NCBI RefSeq assembly: GCF_000002235.5
Contig: NW_022145615.1
Span: 13,109,731-13,173,730 of the forward strand
Reading direction: 5' to 3'
Origin: Strongylocentrotus purpuratus
Taxonomy: Eukaryota > Echinodermata > Echinoidea > Camarodonta > Strongylocentrotidae
Length of the DNA: 64,000 nucleotides
Part shown: positions 1-11,968 of the stretch, in pieces
How positions within the stretch are numbered: the stretch's first letter is position 1
Layout: every line of letters starts with the position of its first letter
Program-made: the position numbers and the translations under genes
Notes under the pieces: model-generated
Database searches by the model: none
What the model was told of the DNA's origin: nothing
Seen by the model: the letters and a program-made list of their open reading frames with translations, nothing else

Positions 1-2700
1 TGTTGTTGGGGGGAGTTAATTTTTTAGGAAAGATAAGAATTCCCTTAATTGTGCAGATCTTTTGTACATTTAAGACCTTTCTTTTGAGAGGTTTTTGTTT
101 GTTTTGTTCTCTCCCTACTTTATTTCTGGTATGCAATCATGTCCAAAATAAAGTCTGTATTTATGAACAAAGAGAATATTTCATTTTACAAAAAAGGGAA
201 TAATGTGGCAAGAATATGTAGTCTTTCCTGAAGTTTGAGGTATAATCAAAAAGAGTTTATATTACTGCTCTAAATTGCATATTTTGCTATTCCATTTTAC
301 ATTAATTTCAACAAGGATAACTTTCAAAATGATGTCATGAGCCTTATCAGTGAGTCTCTATGTGCTGATGATTGTTATGAATGTTTAATCCAATTAATAT
401 GGCGATCCACTCTTTTTTGTCTCTCAAGGTCCAAACCTACACGTTTACCTTGAACCTTGAAATGTTATGATAGCAGAAAAAAAAATGTTGGTGCTCACTA
501 GCAAATGGAACTGTATATCATCAAACTGAGCATGTTGAAATGCTCTTTAATAAAGTAAATGTATGTTTAACTAAGCAAAAAGTTATTTTAGAGGATTAAA
601 GTATGCAATCAATATAATCAAGCCCCTCATTGATCAGAGGACCCTCAAGCCAAGTTTGTCATTGAAATTTTTTTTTAAATGCCCTTTAAAAAAAAATGCT
701 ATTATTTATGGAGATAATATTATTTGCCAGAGTACATATAAGTTTTAAAGTAATATGTTGTTGTTGTTGTCTGTTGTTATTTTTCTAGGTTATTTATTTA
801 TTTGAGCCGTTCAACCAAATCCATCAATGCTTGATCAAAGTGCTATTGTGATTTTAATACTTGGGGGAAGTGTCTGATGCATGATTATGTAAACGAATTC
901 ATGAATTTTGTTCAAAAGCAGATCAATTAAGGTTTGTCATAAAAAGTAAAATGAAATAATTTCTTAGATTGAGAAGATACATATTAAGAAAGTGAAATGA
1001 CATAGCACTGAAAATAATTAATGTATATTATGAATCTACAAGAACAAAAAAATATGTTGATTTCTAATATTAATAGGTTTTTGTATGGGCGGTACTATTT
1101 TTGGCATGAGCGGCACTATTTTTACCTTATTGAAGGCAAGCTAAAGAGGTTCCGAATTCGTCAAATTAATTACCTCTTTCAATTTCCAAAGTGCGAAACC
1201 AATTCACACTGTGAACATTACATTTGATAATTGTTTATAAATCATCATTTTAATGAAATGGAATTGTCTCTCTACACACTATTTAAGTGGTCCATTTTGA
1301 GCTATGATATGGAGCGGTGCTTTTACATCCTTGTAATTCATGCATATCGTTCATGTCATTTCACGGGCTCATGTAAGGCTGACTTAGTTTTCCCGCCGTG
1401 CAAGCAGGCACGCGAGAAATCGTCTGTAACGCTCTGATCATAAAAGTATTAGGTGTTATCAACATGATCATGGCTGTCACAGGAGAGGTGCCTTAATAAA
1501 CGGAGACACAATATTCTAATTGTATTTTGCTTTTAATCTCAAAATGATTTTGTGTTGCTTTTGTTTTTCTTTGTATGACACAAACAGTTTGTATCAACAC
1601 TAAGTGCCTTAGGTTTAATGAACTCTACTTCTTGTGCGTGTTCAATGCTTAGGGTTGATTTTTAGGACTTTAGCACGTTCGGCTTTAAAAGGGATCTATA
1701 CCATATTCCGGCGTAGTTCGGAATTTAAAAAGGGCCGTTTTTTGCGAAACTAGGAAACGGTTTGACATGGCCTTAGATGCACGACTCTATTTTTGTTTTG
1801 ATATGTCTGGTGTGTAATCCGCGAAGAAAGCTAGCCATTTCATAATATGATAATCTTGATTAATTGATGGTGTAAGGTTGAGGCTTTTGACTCATAAGGT
1901 CACGATCCTGTATATGCATTAATTATATCAATCATAGTAAGATTGATATTTAGCACGAGGATGGGAAAATACTAACCTTTCCCCGATGAATCTTTCTTAT
2001 CATATGAAATAAATATTTTGAACTACACTTAAGAAGATTAAAACGTGTTCAGATTTCTTTATTGTCTCACGTTTTGAGCTTTTCTTATTTGCGAGCCATT
2101 GACTAAGAGTGTCGAAAGAAAGATTCTTGTTTCTGTTTTTGCTTCTTTTTTAGGTGAAGGTTTCTTGATGCAAGCTAGTCGCTGTAGTCATCCTTACTTT
2201 CTCAGATGTATAACTTTTTAGTGATACATTACTCGGTAACACTTTTCGGTGAAAGCCCCACTGTACTACTTGCTCCCTCTCTATAGAAAACGATGCCTAA
2301 TCGGTGACCATTGGTCCCACATGATCCTCTTTTTATTATGTTAATTGAGAGCTGAGTTGATGAGATAGCCACCTGTCAGTGAAAAACCTGGGTGGTCTAA
2401 TCCCTCCTAGCCAAACTAGTACAGATGGCCTTTAAAGTACATTATAGAGTGGGTGGATTTACATGGCATGAGTAAAACGCGATCGCAAAGACTTCGAAAA
2501 AAACAAAGGTATTGTCAGTAGCTTTGTGCATATTCATTCAAAAGAGCAAACAGCACAATGAAATATGAAATCATCAGTATATGATTTCTATTTATATGCC
2601 CAGACAAAACAGCATTATTTTGATTACTTGAAACTTTGAATAATTCCATCATCAAAATGACGAGAAATTTTCCGGGAAGAGCTTACATGTAGGAATTTCA
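1..2700. other. AT-rich non-coding DNA
   Basis: No long or splice-flanked coding frame, no tandem array and no recognised repeat. If the SKOR transcript continues leftward, this may be intron or 3' UTR. Confidence 0.5.
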
Positions 2701-2721
2701 TTTCCAAAATGTCGAGGTGTA

Positions 2722-3085
2722 GAGGTGTCGTGGACGAGTGGATATGTCACCGGACTGTGGATCACAAGGTTCGCGGTTCAAGTCCCACCGCGGCACTAAT
2801 GTCCTTTGGCAAGACATTGATCTACATTTGCCACTCTCCACCCAGGTGTTAATTGGGTACCCGGTAGGATGCGAAAGCTAATGTGGTTAGATTAGCAAGT
2901 GTGCGCTTGTAAAAAAGACGCCTGGCTGGAATGCTCCCCAGGGAGTGGAGAATGTGCATACATTGTGTGCGGGTAAGCCTGAATCCTATGACCGGGGTAA
3001 TAATATAACTATCTGTAAAAGCGCTTTGAGAGGGCCTTCGGTCCTGAAAAGCGCTATATAAGAACTAGCTATTATTATTATTATG
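2722..3085 (+). repeat. Full-length tRNA-derived SINE (family A)
   Basis: The head has a good pol III A box (TGGACGAGTGG, 2731-2741) and B box (GGTTCAAGTCC, 2775-2785) at tRNA-like spacing. A unique body follows (CTTTGGCAAGACATTGATC; CAGGTGTTAATTGGGTACCC; GGAATGCTCCCCAGGGAGTGG). The tail has two AAGCGCT motifs, the second in AAGCGCTATATAAGAAC, then (ATT)n. Such tails are shared with LINEs of the L2/CR1 group, which would supply reverse transcriptase. Several partial copies in this window confirm that it is a dispersed family. Confidence 0.85.
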
Positions 3086-4555
3086 TCAAAGTATTGATAG
3101 GTCTGTCGAACAAGACTCGGTTATCATTTGATCATTAACATTTTATTAACGTGTCGTGCCAGTATTTTACTCAAATTAAAAGGTACAAATTGGTCGAGGT
3201 GATTATACTAACGGCCTCCACCAAGTAATGAAATTTTAGATTATACATTTGTAATGATCATGCGATTAAACGATCTGTGAATGTGAATGCTATCATTGTA
3301 GAGAGCTATCAATTGCTAATAATCACCGCTGGTATAGTGAGAGGGCAATTAAAATACATCAAATGAGCTATAGAGCGAAGAAAAGTAATAAATGACTTAA
3401 ACGGTATATCTGTCAAAAATAAAAGTTCTATGTAATTTGCTTTACCGGGAGGCAATCTTCTAAATGAAATGGATGCATGCATTTTAAGGCCGAAAATATA
3501 TGAATGATACATGCAGCAAAAAATAGTGTCGTCGATATAAGGTAATTTCACATCCCATGAGATTAAGCAAAGCCATTACTGCTGATCAGGGTTTTTATTA
3601 CCTTTAGAAGTCATCAATATTTAATAATAATAATAGTAATGATATTAATAATTGTAATGATAATAATACTTAAGATAATAATAATAATATTAATAGTAAT
3701 ATCAACATTGGGTTGCAAAATGTTCTTGACACAAACAGTCGCATAACATCACCCTAAAAACATGAATTCCTAACAGTACAGTTGAATGAATATAAATGGG
3801 AAATAATTATAAGAGGCCTAGTTTGGTAAACCGAGGAAGATAATAGGTCCAAAGTTTTTTAAACATATCGTCTAATATAGGACATTAAAGATGAATCATA
3901 GGCTTCAGAATTAAGATATCTTGAGCACATACCATACGATGTTCTTTCTTGACACAGTGTATTCAATCATTATTAGGTATAGATTATTTTGTTAGGTTGC
4001 ACTTTTGCCCCGGGATAATCCAATTTCTCTTCTCTTTGAACATAATAATCTAATCGATCTTACATTTTGTCAACGTTTCAGGGTTTTTTTAACACGAGTT
4101 ATTTGTTTACGACCTTCGTCAGAATAACATGAACATTGTCTTTAAGACCATTTCCATTTCCATTTCACATGTTGAGTGTTTCAGAACGTGCGATTAATCA
4201 AAGTCGTGCTAGTTTCGGGTTCTGAAACTTATCTTGCCATAATTCATTTTGCTCTAATCTTAAACTTTTCACAGTAAAAATGCATAACAATTTGAATTCA
4301 AGTCAACATAGTCTTAAAAACGTTCACAAGTTTGATAATTCTTATGACAACGTTTAAGAAATAGTACAATTCTACAGTCAACAAAATTCATAACAAAAAA
4401 CATCTATAGAAAACAATATTTTATGCAAGAATTATCTAGAGAGACGATAGTCCAGTTTCCCATGTCCTTGGATTGCGCTAAGTGAAGTCCCTCTCCATAA
4501 CGCCATTTCTAGTTCAAATCATTGAATTGCGAAATAGAGGTGAAAAGAATTACCA
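3086..4555. other. AT-rich non-coding DNA with AAT-rich tract
   Basis: Degenerate (AAT)n at 3621-3705, otherwise nothing recognisable. An 80-codon minus frame at 3309-3551 has no coding character. Confidence 0.5.
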
Positions 4556-4719
4556 AAGTTTGATGTGGACATCACCATGGCATCACAGTGAAGGCATGAC
4601 TGTCTGGTCGATGATGAAAGTGGTCTGCCTTCTAAGGCGAGAAGCCCTCTTTCTCGGGCATGTACGGTCGTGTGGTGCAGCTGCAGCCTTGGCTGTTCCG
4701 TTGGATATCAGCTGAATGG
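4556..4719 (-). other. GC-rich island near the SKOR 3' end, possible exon
   Basis: This 160-bp stretch is clearly more GC-rich than its surroundings. On the minus strand a possible acceptor (CTACCCATTCAG) ends near 4717. In the phase that follows the 81-bp SKOR exon it would read ADIQRNSQGCSCTTRPYMPE and then KEGFSP-stop, giving a short alternative C-terminus. Another minus frame stays open for about 60 codons and one for about 43 codons. Having several open frames means coding cannot be assigned by eye. It could be an old repeat fragment instead. Confidence 0.25.
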
Positions 4720-4802
4720 GTAGGTTCGAGAATATACTAATGATAGTACGCGATTATATGCCCCATTGCTCTTTTGCTGGGTTATACAATGAAAACTTTC
4801 AC

Positions 4803-4863
4803 GGACCCTCTTTTTCCATACCGTCTGGACTGTTCGCGCCGAAAAGTCGTCCTAAATTTAGAT
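4803..4863 (-). CDS. Weak candidate for the next SKOR exon
   Basis: On the minus strand a very pyrimidine-rich acceptor (CTCTCTTTCCCATCCAG) ends at 4864. In the phase needed after the 81-bp exon the next bases read D-LNLGRLFGANSPDGMEKEGP up to a possible GTGAAAG donor at 4802. The frame and phase fit, and the residues are not low-complexity. Against it: the pyrimidine tract is partly a GA/CT microsatellite, the donor is weak, and the expected coiled coil of SKOR is absent. Treat as a hypothesis only. Confidence 0.25.
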
Positions 4864-5295
4864 CTGGATGGGAAAGAGAGAGAGAGAGAAAGATTTAGTA
4901 AGACAGGCAACTAAGGGCACAAGTCAACATGGTCTCCCTAATTTAACATTAAAACAAAATTATGTCTCCGATGATGGGGTCAAAATGACAATCTTGAGAT
5001 TAAAGAATAAACAAACAAACAAACATACGAAAACATCAACAATATTAGCCCCTTTTGTGACCTTAAGGTAGTTTTTCAAACTTGGCCATCCCACACACAG
5101 TGTAATTATGCATAGTAAGTTTAGCTGATAAGTCTATCCTACTTATAATGATATAACTTCTTCTTTCTAGAGCTAGCCTATATAAATTATAAAGCTAAAT
5201 TACATCAGTACAACAGCAAAAATCAAAGATCCTAAATTTTCATACTGTATAGTGGCGATAGTGCATGAAATAAAACACCAAGGCAATGAACGCAG

Positions 5296-5448
5296 TGGAG
5301 GCCCATTGGTATAGTGGCTCATTCACTTTTTAACTTTCAATCCAAAAGTTGAGGCTTCGAATCTCAGCCCTTCACTAACATCGTCAACATAATGGCAAGA
5401 CTTTAATCCATTTTTGCCACCCTCCGCCCAGGTGTAAATGGTATCAGG
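5296..5448 (+). repeat. SINE family A, head fragment
   Basis: The copy shares the tRNA-like start (TGGTATAGTGGCTCATTCAC), a decayed B box (GGCTTCGAATCTC) and the GGCAAGACTTTAATCCA and CGCCCAGGTGTAAATGGTA body segments with the full-length element at 2722-3085. The tail is missing. It lies about 35 bp downstream of the 81-bp SKOR exon. Confidence 0.7.
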
Positions 5449-5481
5449 GACAGAAAGAGACGGATAAAATGTGAAATTTAC

Positions 5482-5562
5482 CTTCAGATGGAATGCTTGT
5501 CGTTGGCATAACTTCTTTGTGAATGATATCGACGTCGACATCCGGTGATGGAGATCGATTTA
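5482..5562 (-). CDS. SKOR: SKOR internal exon (81 bp), inferred by splice phase
   Basis: On the minus strand an acceptor with a pyrimidine run (TTTTTCCCCCGCAG) ends at 5563 and a donor (GAAG|GTAAATTTC) starts at 5481. With a split first codon the exon reads V-NRSPSPDVDVDIIHKEVM-PTTSIPSE and leaves one G. The incoming phase fits the preceding 100-bp exon at 9528-9627. The other two frames contain stops. The Pro-Asp-Val-Asp-rich text looks coding, in strong contrast to the AT-rich flanks. The intron between the two exons is 3,965 bp and carries the foldback element. A SINE head copy begins about 35 bp downstream of the donor. The following exon must start with two bases of a split codon; it is not securely found. 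Confidence 0.65.
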
Positions 5563-7300
5563 CTGCGGGGGAAAAACAACATTTATCATAATTTTATAGG
5601 TCAAATAAATTCATTCATGAATAATAAAAATATGCACAGAGTGAAAGGTGAAAGGCCTAAAGTAGTGAAATGATCAAGCAATTTGATCTTGTAACCACCC
5701 CCCCCCCCCACCACCACCACTACCACCACCACCAACACCGAAAAGGAGGTAACTAGCTTCAATATACTTGATAAAGAAGGAAGAAATGGTATATTTGAAG
5801 GGGAAAGAGTAGACTAGATCATTTCTAAATTCGAACAGGGATATTTTAACAATAATAATTGCAAGCCTATACATTTCCTTGTCGTCCAAAATTAACTATT
5901 GATTTTGTTATGGGTTAAACATGAAGTATTATTAGAGTATGTTAAAATGCGCTAAAATGTTTCCGAACCGCCATTAACAGCTCAAGGGTGAATCACGTCT
6001 CATTATCTCACATCCCTGGGCAATAATGAATATAGATTTTCTTTTTCTTTATAATCTCAAAATTTCATCAACAAATTCGAACAAGGCGGCAGTTTTAGTT
6101 TTTTTTTCATTTACATAATCAATTTGTACATATCCTTCTTTCATAATAATCATTTTACATCTCTCTGATCAAACAGATCGTAATTATTTTCTTAAGGTAT
6201 ACCTACCGTTGTGCATCGCGTGTAAATATAGCACACGCCTTTTTTGGTTATTAATTTGTAGTGATTTTATTTTGATTTGATATATTCGTTCATTGCACAA
6301 GTTGCGTAACCTAAATCATAATCCTGTGAGGCGAAAGACAAGAACAATCACCAATTGCCGCAAATTCATAACAAAATTAATGATTTTCAGTAATAGTCCG
6401 AATAGGGGTTAAGAGCAAAGCTTGTTGGGTAAATTAAGGTCGAAGAAAAGTAACTGATTAGTGATTTCAGGAAACGTAAACCCTAAAATAGAATGAAATA
6501 AATGTTTCGTCATTAAATTTTAACACCCTCAAGTTATCTAGACTAAATCAGAACTCTATTTCATCAACTTTTGTTGGTGGGGAAAAACCCAAGTTTTTAT
6601 ACATCCCTTAGGATAGTTTTTGCAGTGATAAATAGAAACCTTCTAGTTTGATAAATTCGATTTCGATGTGTGGATGCAAAGGTGACGTAACGAGGGGGCA
6701 GGGGCGTTCTTACGCTTCCGAGAGATTTTTGTTAAACCTTTGACTGGTTTGGTTTAGAAATATATATATATGTACATATCAACTTTTAAGATAATGATTT
6801 TTTACATATATTTTTTTAAGAAAACAGCTGGATCGCTTTTTTTCAGAGCCATTCATTTAATGGCTCTGTTCTTCTTAGAGGTCCAGTAAGAAAGAGAGAA
6901 ATGATTGAAAGAAATAAAACAACACAAAATATGGAATAAACATGTATACATATATCACAAACTATTATAAATGCAATGTACTCCCTTTTACTATAAGAAC
7001 ATATGAACACCTCCCTCCCCCACTACCCGATTATAATTCACTTTTAGGACAGCACCTCTTCCACCCTCGCAACCCTTCCTGGTTTACACTAAAAATTCAT
7101 ATATCAAAACCTTTTGAAGAAAGTGTATGTACTTTACGATATACTCTGCCGCCCTTGTGTTAATGCTAATAATTATCAATCTTGAAAATAGTCTCCAAAC
7201 TCTAACATAGAAAGAAAATATCGAAGCCCGAATGAACGAAGTAGAAATTTGATCTTCCTCCTGAAGAAGGTGTCTTGTTGACGGACAATACCTTAGTCAC

Positions 7301-8101
7301 GCAAAATAAGTCTAGTTGTACACCAGTCACAGCAACAAGACCGACAACAGACCACCAGCAGACCGACAACAGACCGACAACAGACCGACAGCAGACCTAC
7401 AACAGACCTACAACAGACGAAAACAGACTGCAGGAAAACAGACCAACAACAGACCAACATCAGACAGACAACAGACCGACAACAGACGAAAACAGACCGA
7501 CAACAGACGAAAACAGACCGACAACAGACGAAAACAGACCGACAACAGACCGACAACAGACCGACAGCAGACCAACAGCAGACCGACAACAGACCGACAA
7601 CAGACCGACAACAGACCAACAACAGACCAACAGCAGACCGACAACAGACCTACAACAGACCGACAGCAGACCAACAGCAGACCGACAACAGACCGACAAC
7701 AGACCGACAACAGACCAACAACAGACCAACAGCAGACCAACATCAGACGACAACAGACTGCAGGACAACAGACTGACAACAGACCGACAACAAACCGACT
7801 GACTTTTAGCCATTCGGGATAATGCAATTGTTTGAGCGGTCTTTCGACGATCTATTGTTGGTCTGCTGTCGGTTTGTTGTTGGTCTGTTGCCGGTCTGTT
7901 GTCGGTCTGTTGTCGGTCTGCTGTTGGTCTGTTGTCGGTCTGTTGTCGGTCTGTTGTTGGTCTGTTGCCGGTCTGTTGTCGGTCTGGTGTCGGTCTGTTG
8001 TCGGTCTGTTGTCGGTCTGTTGTTGGTCTGTTGCCGGTCTTTTGTCGGTCTGGTGTCGGTCTCGTTGGTGCGACTGAGGTATAACTGGACTTTATTTGTG
8101 G
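7301..8101. mobile_element. Foldback-like element: inverted arms of an 11-bp tandem repeat
   Basis: The left arm (7345-7800) is about 41 copies of an 11-bp unit (CAGACCGACAA and variants CAGACCAACAG, CAGACCTACAA). The right arm (7852-8070) has about 19 copies in the opposite orientation. The non-repetitive outer edges also match as an inverted repeat: 7301-7353 (AAAATAAGTCTAGTTG...) pairs with 8051-8103 read backwards. A roughly 50-bp unpaired centre lies at 7800-7852. Long terminal inverted repeats built from short tandem units are the hallmark of foldback (FB) transposons. No internal gene is present. Frames run open on both strands because the 11-bp unit has no stop codon in any phase. It lies in the intron between the two small SKOR exons. 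Confidence 0.75.
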
Positions 8102-8929
8102 ACAATCGATGAAAATGGATGCTTTGTATGGGCAGCAACAGCATATGAGCGAAGGCAAGGACATGTCTGTGATACAAGAATGCATTATAAGCAATTATTG
8201 TATTGACATCATTAATAACAAGGGGCTCTAAAGCTAATAATGATGGAATAATACGTTCAGTCTCATTATTAACAGTTTTTTAGTTTTTATGTTGAATATC
8301 CTAGTGGTTTTCCTAGAATTGTAATGATTCTCTCTTCGAGTCTCTGCAATAAGTTCTTGCTCGGAGCAAGGTAGTTCATTTTCTCGCCGTTTCAAAAGTG
8401 GGTTTTTCTTTGCCGTTGTTTTGTATTGCATGCTTGGCGGTCTATACGTCTCCTCTTTGGCGGGGTAATTAATCATTTTCCTACCTTTTTTATCCTGGAA
8501 TATTTCGTATGACAAGTCTCAAACCTATCTTGCCCTACAGCGATTTGTGCCGTGGACCTTGGGCCAGAATACCCTCGTGCTAAACAAGTTATCCAATCAT
8601 GTACCTCTACAACGACCCGTAATAACATGACCACGGGGTACAAAAGTGAATTAAGGGACGGTGAGTCTAATCACAGAGTAGTGGTCAGTATAATTCACTA
8701 ATTAATTCATTTCTGGCTCATCTTAATCCATGGGATTTCTCCGAAGACTAAACAATTGGATAGTTGGTGGGTTTTTTCCCCTTCTTTTATTGGTCTGTTT
8801 GGTAGTATTACTGAAGAATTGTATGGGATAGAAATGTCTGCTAATGTATTTCAATTCATGCACGTTTATTTCCAGAACTTCTGGTTACCAACTACTTAAT
8901 TAAAATGTGTTTGTTTGCTTTACCTGGCG

Positions 8930-9113
8930 GCCAATAAGGCAAATGCCTGTAAGAACGCAACTAGTAGACCGACGGCCTCAAGACCTATCCGAGGGACTTG
9001 GTAATGAGGATTTAATGCCTCACCTATACTGGCACTAGCGCATCAACTGGTTTCGAACCCAGGACCTCCCGCTGACGATACCAGTGCTGAACCACTGAGC
9101 CTTCGCGCCTCTT
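8930..9113 (-). repeat. tRNA-derived SINE family B (minus)
   Basis: Minus strand: AGGCGCGAAGGCTCAGTGGT (A-box region), B box GGGTTCGAAACC, then a body with GAGGCATTAAATCCTCATTA and GAGGCCGTCGGTCTACTAG. The same order is found at 20090-20303, showing a dispersed family distinct from family A. It lies about 400 bp from the 100-bp SKOR exon. Confidence 0.75.
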
Positions 9114-9401
9114 AATGCTACCTAAAATGGCATCTGTACGGAAGAAATTCACTATGCATATATTAGTGGATTCGAACCCACGATATCTGCCTATTGTACC
9201 AAGGATCGAGGATTTAAATTCAACCCATGCAGGCAGATGACTGAAGCTTGCATTGAGTGTTAAAGTGCCCCTCCCCTTTCATAGACGCAGGCTATCACTC
9301 GAATAGGACATAGTGGTCCACCTGCACACCCCCAGTAAGTTATACCAGGAGATGAGACCCGAGGGTTACAGTGATTCAGTTCGCTTTCCCCTCCCGGGAG
9401 G

Positions 9402-9403
<2 letters not shown>

Positions 9404-9436
<33 letters not shown>
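9404..9436. repeat. Poly-C tract
   Basis: 33 C in a row, about 90 bp downstream (minus sense) of the 100-bp SKOR exon. Confidence 0.95.
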
Positions 9437-9438
<2 letters not shown>

Positions 9439-9527
9439 AATGCAAGCCTCTGTTCTCTCTTATGAGTTATCACGGGATAATTTTCAAGAAGTATGCATAA
9501 ACAAGGTCTTTTGTTAAGAATACTCAC

Positions 9528-9627
9528 CATTTGTCACGTGACCCTCTGCGGAGGAGCAATTTCTAGGCCGCATGTCGTCTGCTTTCCCGCCTTCCATCTC
9601 TGCCATTCCACCGCTGATATCTGCATT
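9528..9627 (-). CDS. SKOR: SKOR internal exon (100 bp), inferred by splice phase
   Basis: Not visible as a long frame. On the minus strand a strong acceptor (TTGTCTTGTCTTATAG) ends at 9628 and a donor (AATG|GTGAGTATTC) starts at 9527. The 100 bp between them read, in phase 0, NADISGGMAEMEGGKADDMR followed by PRNCSSAEGHVTN and one leftover G. Phase 0 is exactly what the large SKOR exon leaves after its last codon GAG. The leftover G joins the TA that starts the exon at 5562 to make GTA (Val). The 14.4-kb intron before it holds the satellite element. The sequence is acidic and polar, as expected for the weakly conserved middle of SKOR. Function of this part is unknown. Seen: splice signals, open frame and phase match. 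Inferred: membership of the SKOR transcript. Confidence 0.7.
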
Positions 9628-9774
9628 CTATAAGACAAGACAACAAGACATCACTGAACATGAGCATAAGATGAGCACTATAACTCATGCATTTAGTCAC
9701 ATTAATGAGGACGCATTTTGGTAAAGGCGATCTATAACTTTGAGCATAGTGATACACATATTCATACTTTTTTC

Positions 9775-9849
9775 CATTTTTTTCCTTTTTTTTCATTTGT
9801 TTTCCTTTTTTTTTTTTTTTTTTTTTTTTTTGGGGGGGGGGGGGGGGGA
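9775..9849. repeat. Poly-T then poly-G tract
   Basis: T-rich run ending in about 25 T followed by about 18 G. On the minus strand (C)n(A)n just upstream of the SKOR 100-bp exon acceptor region. Confidence 0.9.
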
Positions 9850-10106
9850 AGCAGACGATTACTTCTTATATCACACCACGTGTCGATTATAGGACAGCTA
9901 CCATAGGACCGCCCTACCCGTGTTCACTACCTCTCCGAAAAGTACCCCTTGCACCACTTTATTTGATATTATTTATATTGTTTTCCGGAGATACTTTTGG
10001 GATGATAGTCCTGGGACAATCATCCCGAAACTATCATCCCGATGAAGTTGCTCCAGGGAATCGTTGTCCGGGAATATTATTATCCGGGATATTGTCCGGG
10101 GTGATA

Positions 10107-10192
10107 TTCCGTCTGTCTGTCTGTTTGTTCGTCCGTCCATCTATCTGTCTGCATGTATGTCGATCTGTCTGTCTCTCTCTATCTGTCTGGGT
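10107..10192. repeat. (GTCT)n tetranucleotide repeat
   Basis: GTCTGTCTGTCTG with CATCTATC and CGTCCGTC variants. Confidence 0.85.
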
Positions 10193-11159
10193 TTTTATTT
10201 TCTGTGGAGGTCATGTTAAGTGAATCTCAGGCGTGACAGCCAGTACAATTAGGTTTAGGAAATGGTGCATTCTCATAACCAATTAATTGAGTTACCTGTA
10301 TCAGGCTCCTGAATTCAAAGAAATAATTTTGCGTGTGCGCCCATGTATGACAACCATTCTGCACTAGTAACTAGATTCGGAGAACAAGTTAAGATCTTAA
10401 AATGGTATATTAAAATAAATCGATTGATTGAATTGAGATGACAAAGGCTTTAGAATTAACACGTGAGAGAGAGAGAGTGTGTGTGTGTGTGTGTTCTTGA
10501 AGCTACCCTATTCAATTAACTCAATGAAAAGTGAGTAAAATAACATGAAGAGTAGGACATTAACAATTAAAACTTCAATTTTGGCTGAATTTTTATGGCA
10601 TTTTTTCAAGTGTCAATTGTATTGCACGAGTTACTAAATGAATGAAGTATGTATTAAACGATAACAAATTTTGTTGACTGATTTTATTTCATTTATATAT
10701 ATTTTTGGGGGTAGGGAGGGGGGAATCATGATGGTTATCACTAAATTATTTAAAACGTTTATATCATGGATTGATTGATGATACATGCATTATGATCACC
10801 ACATAACCCTTACCAGCTACGACCACATACCATCTCTCCCTCTTTTCCTCTCATAAGCATACTATTTGCATAAAGTATACTACAGGTAATGGTATTTTTA
10901 AATGTCAAAATAAGATTTTCGTTTTCACGAAGTGATAGAGCTTATTTTTGCTCCTTTGCTTCCTATGAATACTCCCTCACTCAGATCTAAGAAATTATAA
11001 TTTTATATTCGGACAAGTCAGTGACATGTCATTTTGTATACGCCTGTTGTCGTCTCTGAACAAAATCACACCTAAAAAAAGACCTTAACGTGTTTTTAAG
11101 GTCGGTTGTTCTATAGTCATATACTTGAAGCATACGAAAACGCAACAGGCCGTTTAGAC

Positions 11160-11420
11160 ACCAAAACCGTCATTTTAATCAACTTAAAGTGCTCTCCGTC
11201 ATTTACCGAACACGACGCTAAATTTGTCAATATTTAGTCGGATGGTGTTTCCGCGAGAGTAAGAGATAACTAACGTTACCGAGTATGGTTGGCCAGGTCG
11301 GCCACCGCTGCTCGACCGCACATACGCCCCCGAGGTTCCGGCCGAGTAAACCCTTCACACTCGGCTAAATTTACATTAATCTATCGTCCGCCATCGTTCA
11401 AGAAAGATTCACCAAAAAAA
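11160..11420. other. GC-elevated single-copy block in the SKOR intron
   Basis: Contains GGCCAGGTCGGCCACCGCTG and GAGGTTCCGGCCGAGTAAAC with CpG dinucleotides, in an otherwise AT-rich intron. No coding frame. Possible regulatory sequence of SKOR, judged only from composition. Confidence 0.25.
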
Positions 11421-11968
11421 CACCGAAAGCAAGTCGCCCTTTGATTAATTTTCCGCCTCACTTCATTTTCATCTCAAAAAAAGCTTTTTAATACCTGCAT
11501 CGCGAGTAAGATTCAGGTAATAAGGAACCAATTCTCTTGTCCCCATTCCATACTCCATTTTCAATTCTTTGCGGATTATAATTATTATCTATGGGCAATG
11601 AGGTTTGACCTGAATGGTATTTTATACATCACTAGTTTTCATTCCATTTTCAGAAGCCCGTGTAAGATTGGATCCGACCTCGTCAGTTAATACTGATACC
11701 ATGACTACACACGGTTATAATTATATTGAGTAGTCGGATTAAAAAGGAATACCTTTCCAGTTCATTTTTTCTGAGGGGGATGAGAGGGGGGGGGGCTATT
11801 AGAAATGACAGATCCAATTACAACTGATCTTTTGATCATTCATGTTAATTCATGATTCGATCGTACCATCACAGTGTTATATCTGCAACTATACTTGTAA
11901 TCTCCTGTCGCTGGTATATCTGTGATAAATATGAATACCCAGTGTTTGATCGGTTTAGTGATAGAAAG

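Noticed and set aside
2722..2800. Possible tRNA gene
   Set aside because: Good A and B boxes but no acceptor stem; a 280-bp SINE body and (ATT)n tail follow.
7275..8194. Long Gln/Thr/Arg-rich and Cys/Val-rich open frames on both strands
   Set aside because: They are translations of an 11-bp tandem repeat that has no stop in any phase; several overlapping frames are open at once.
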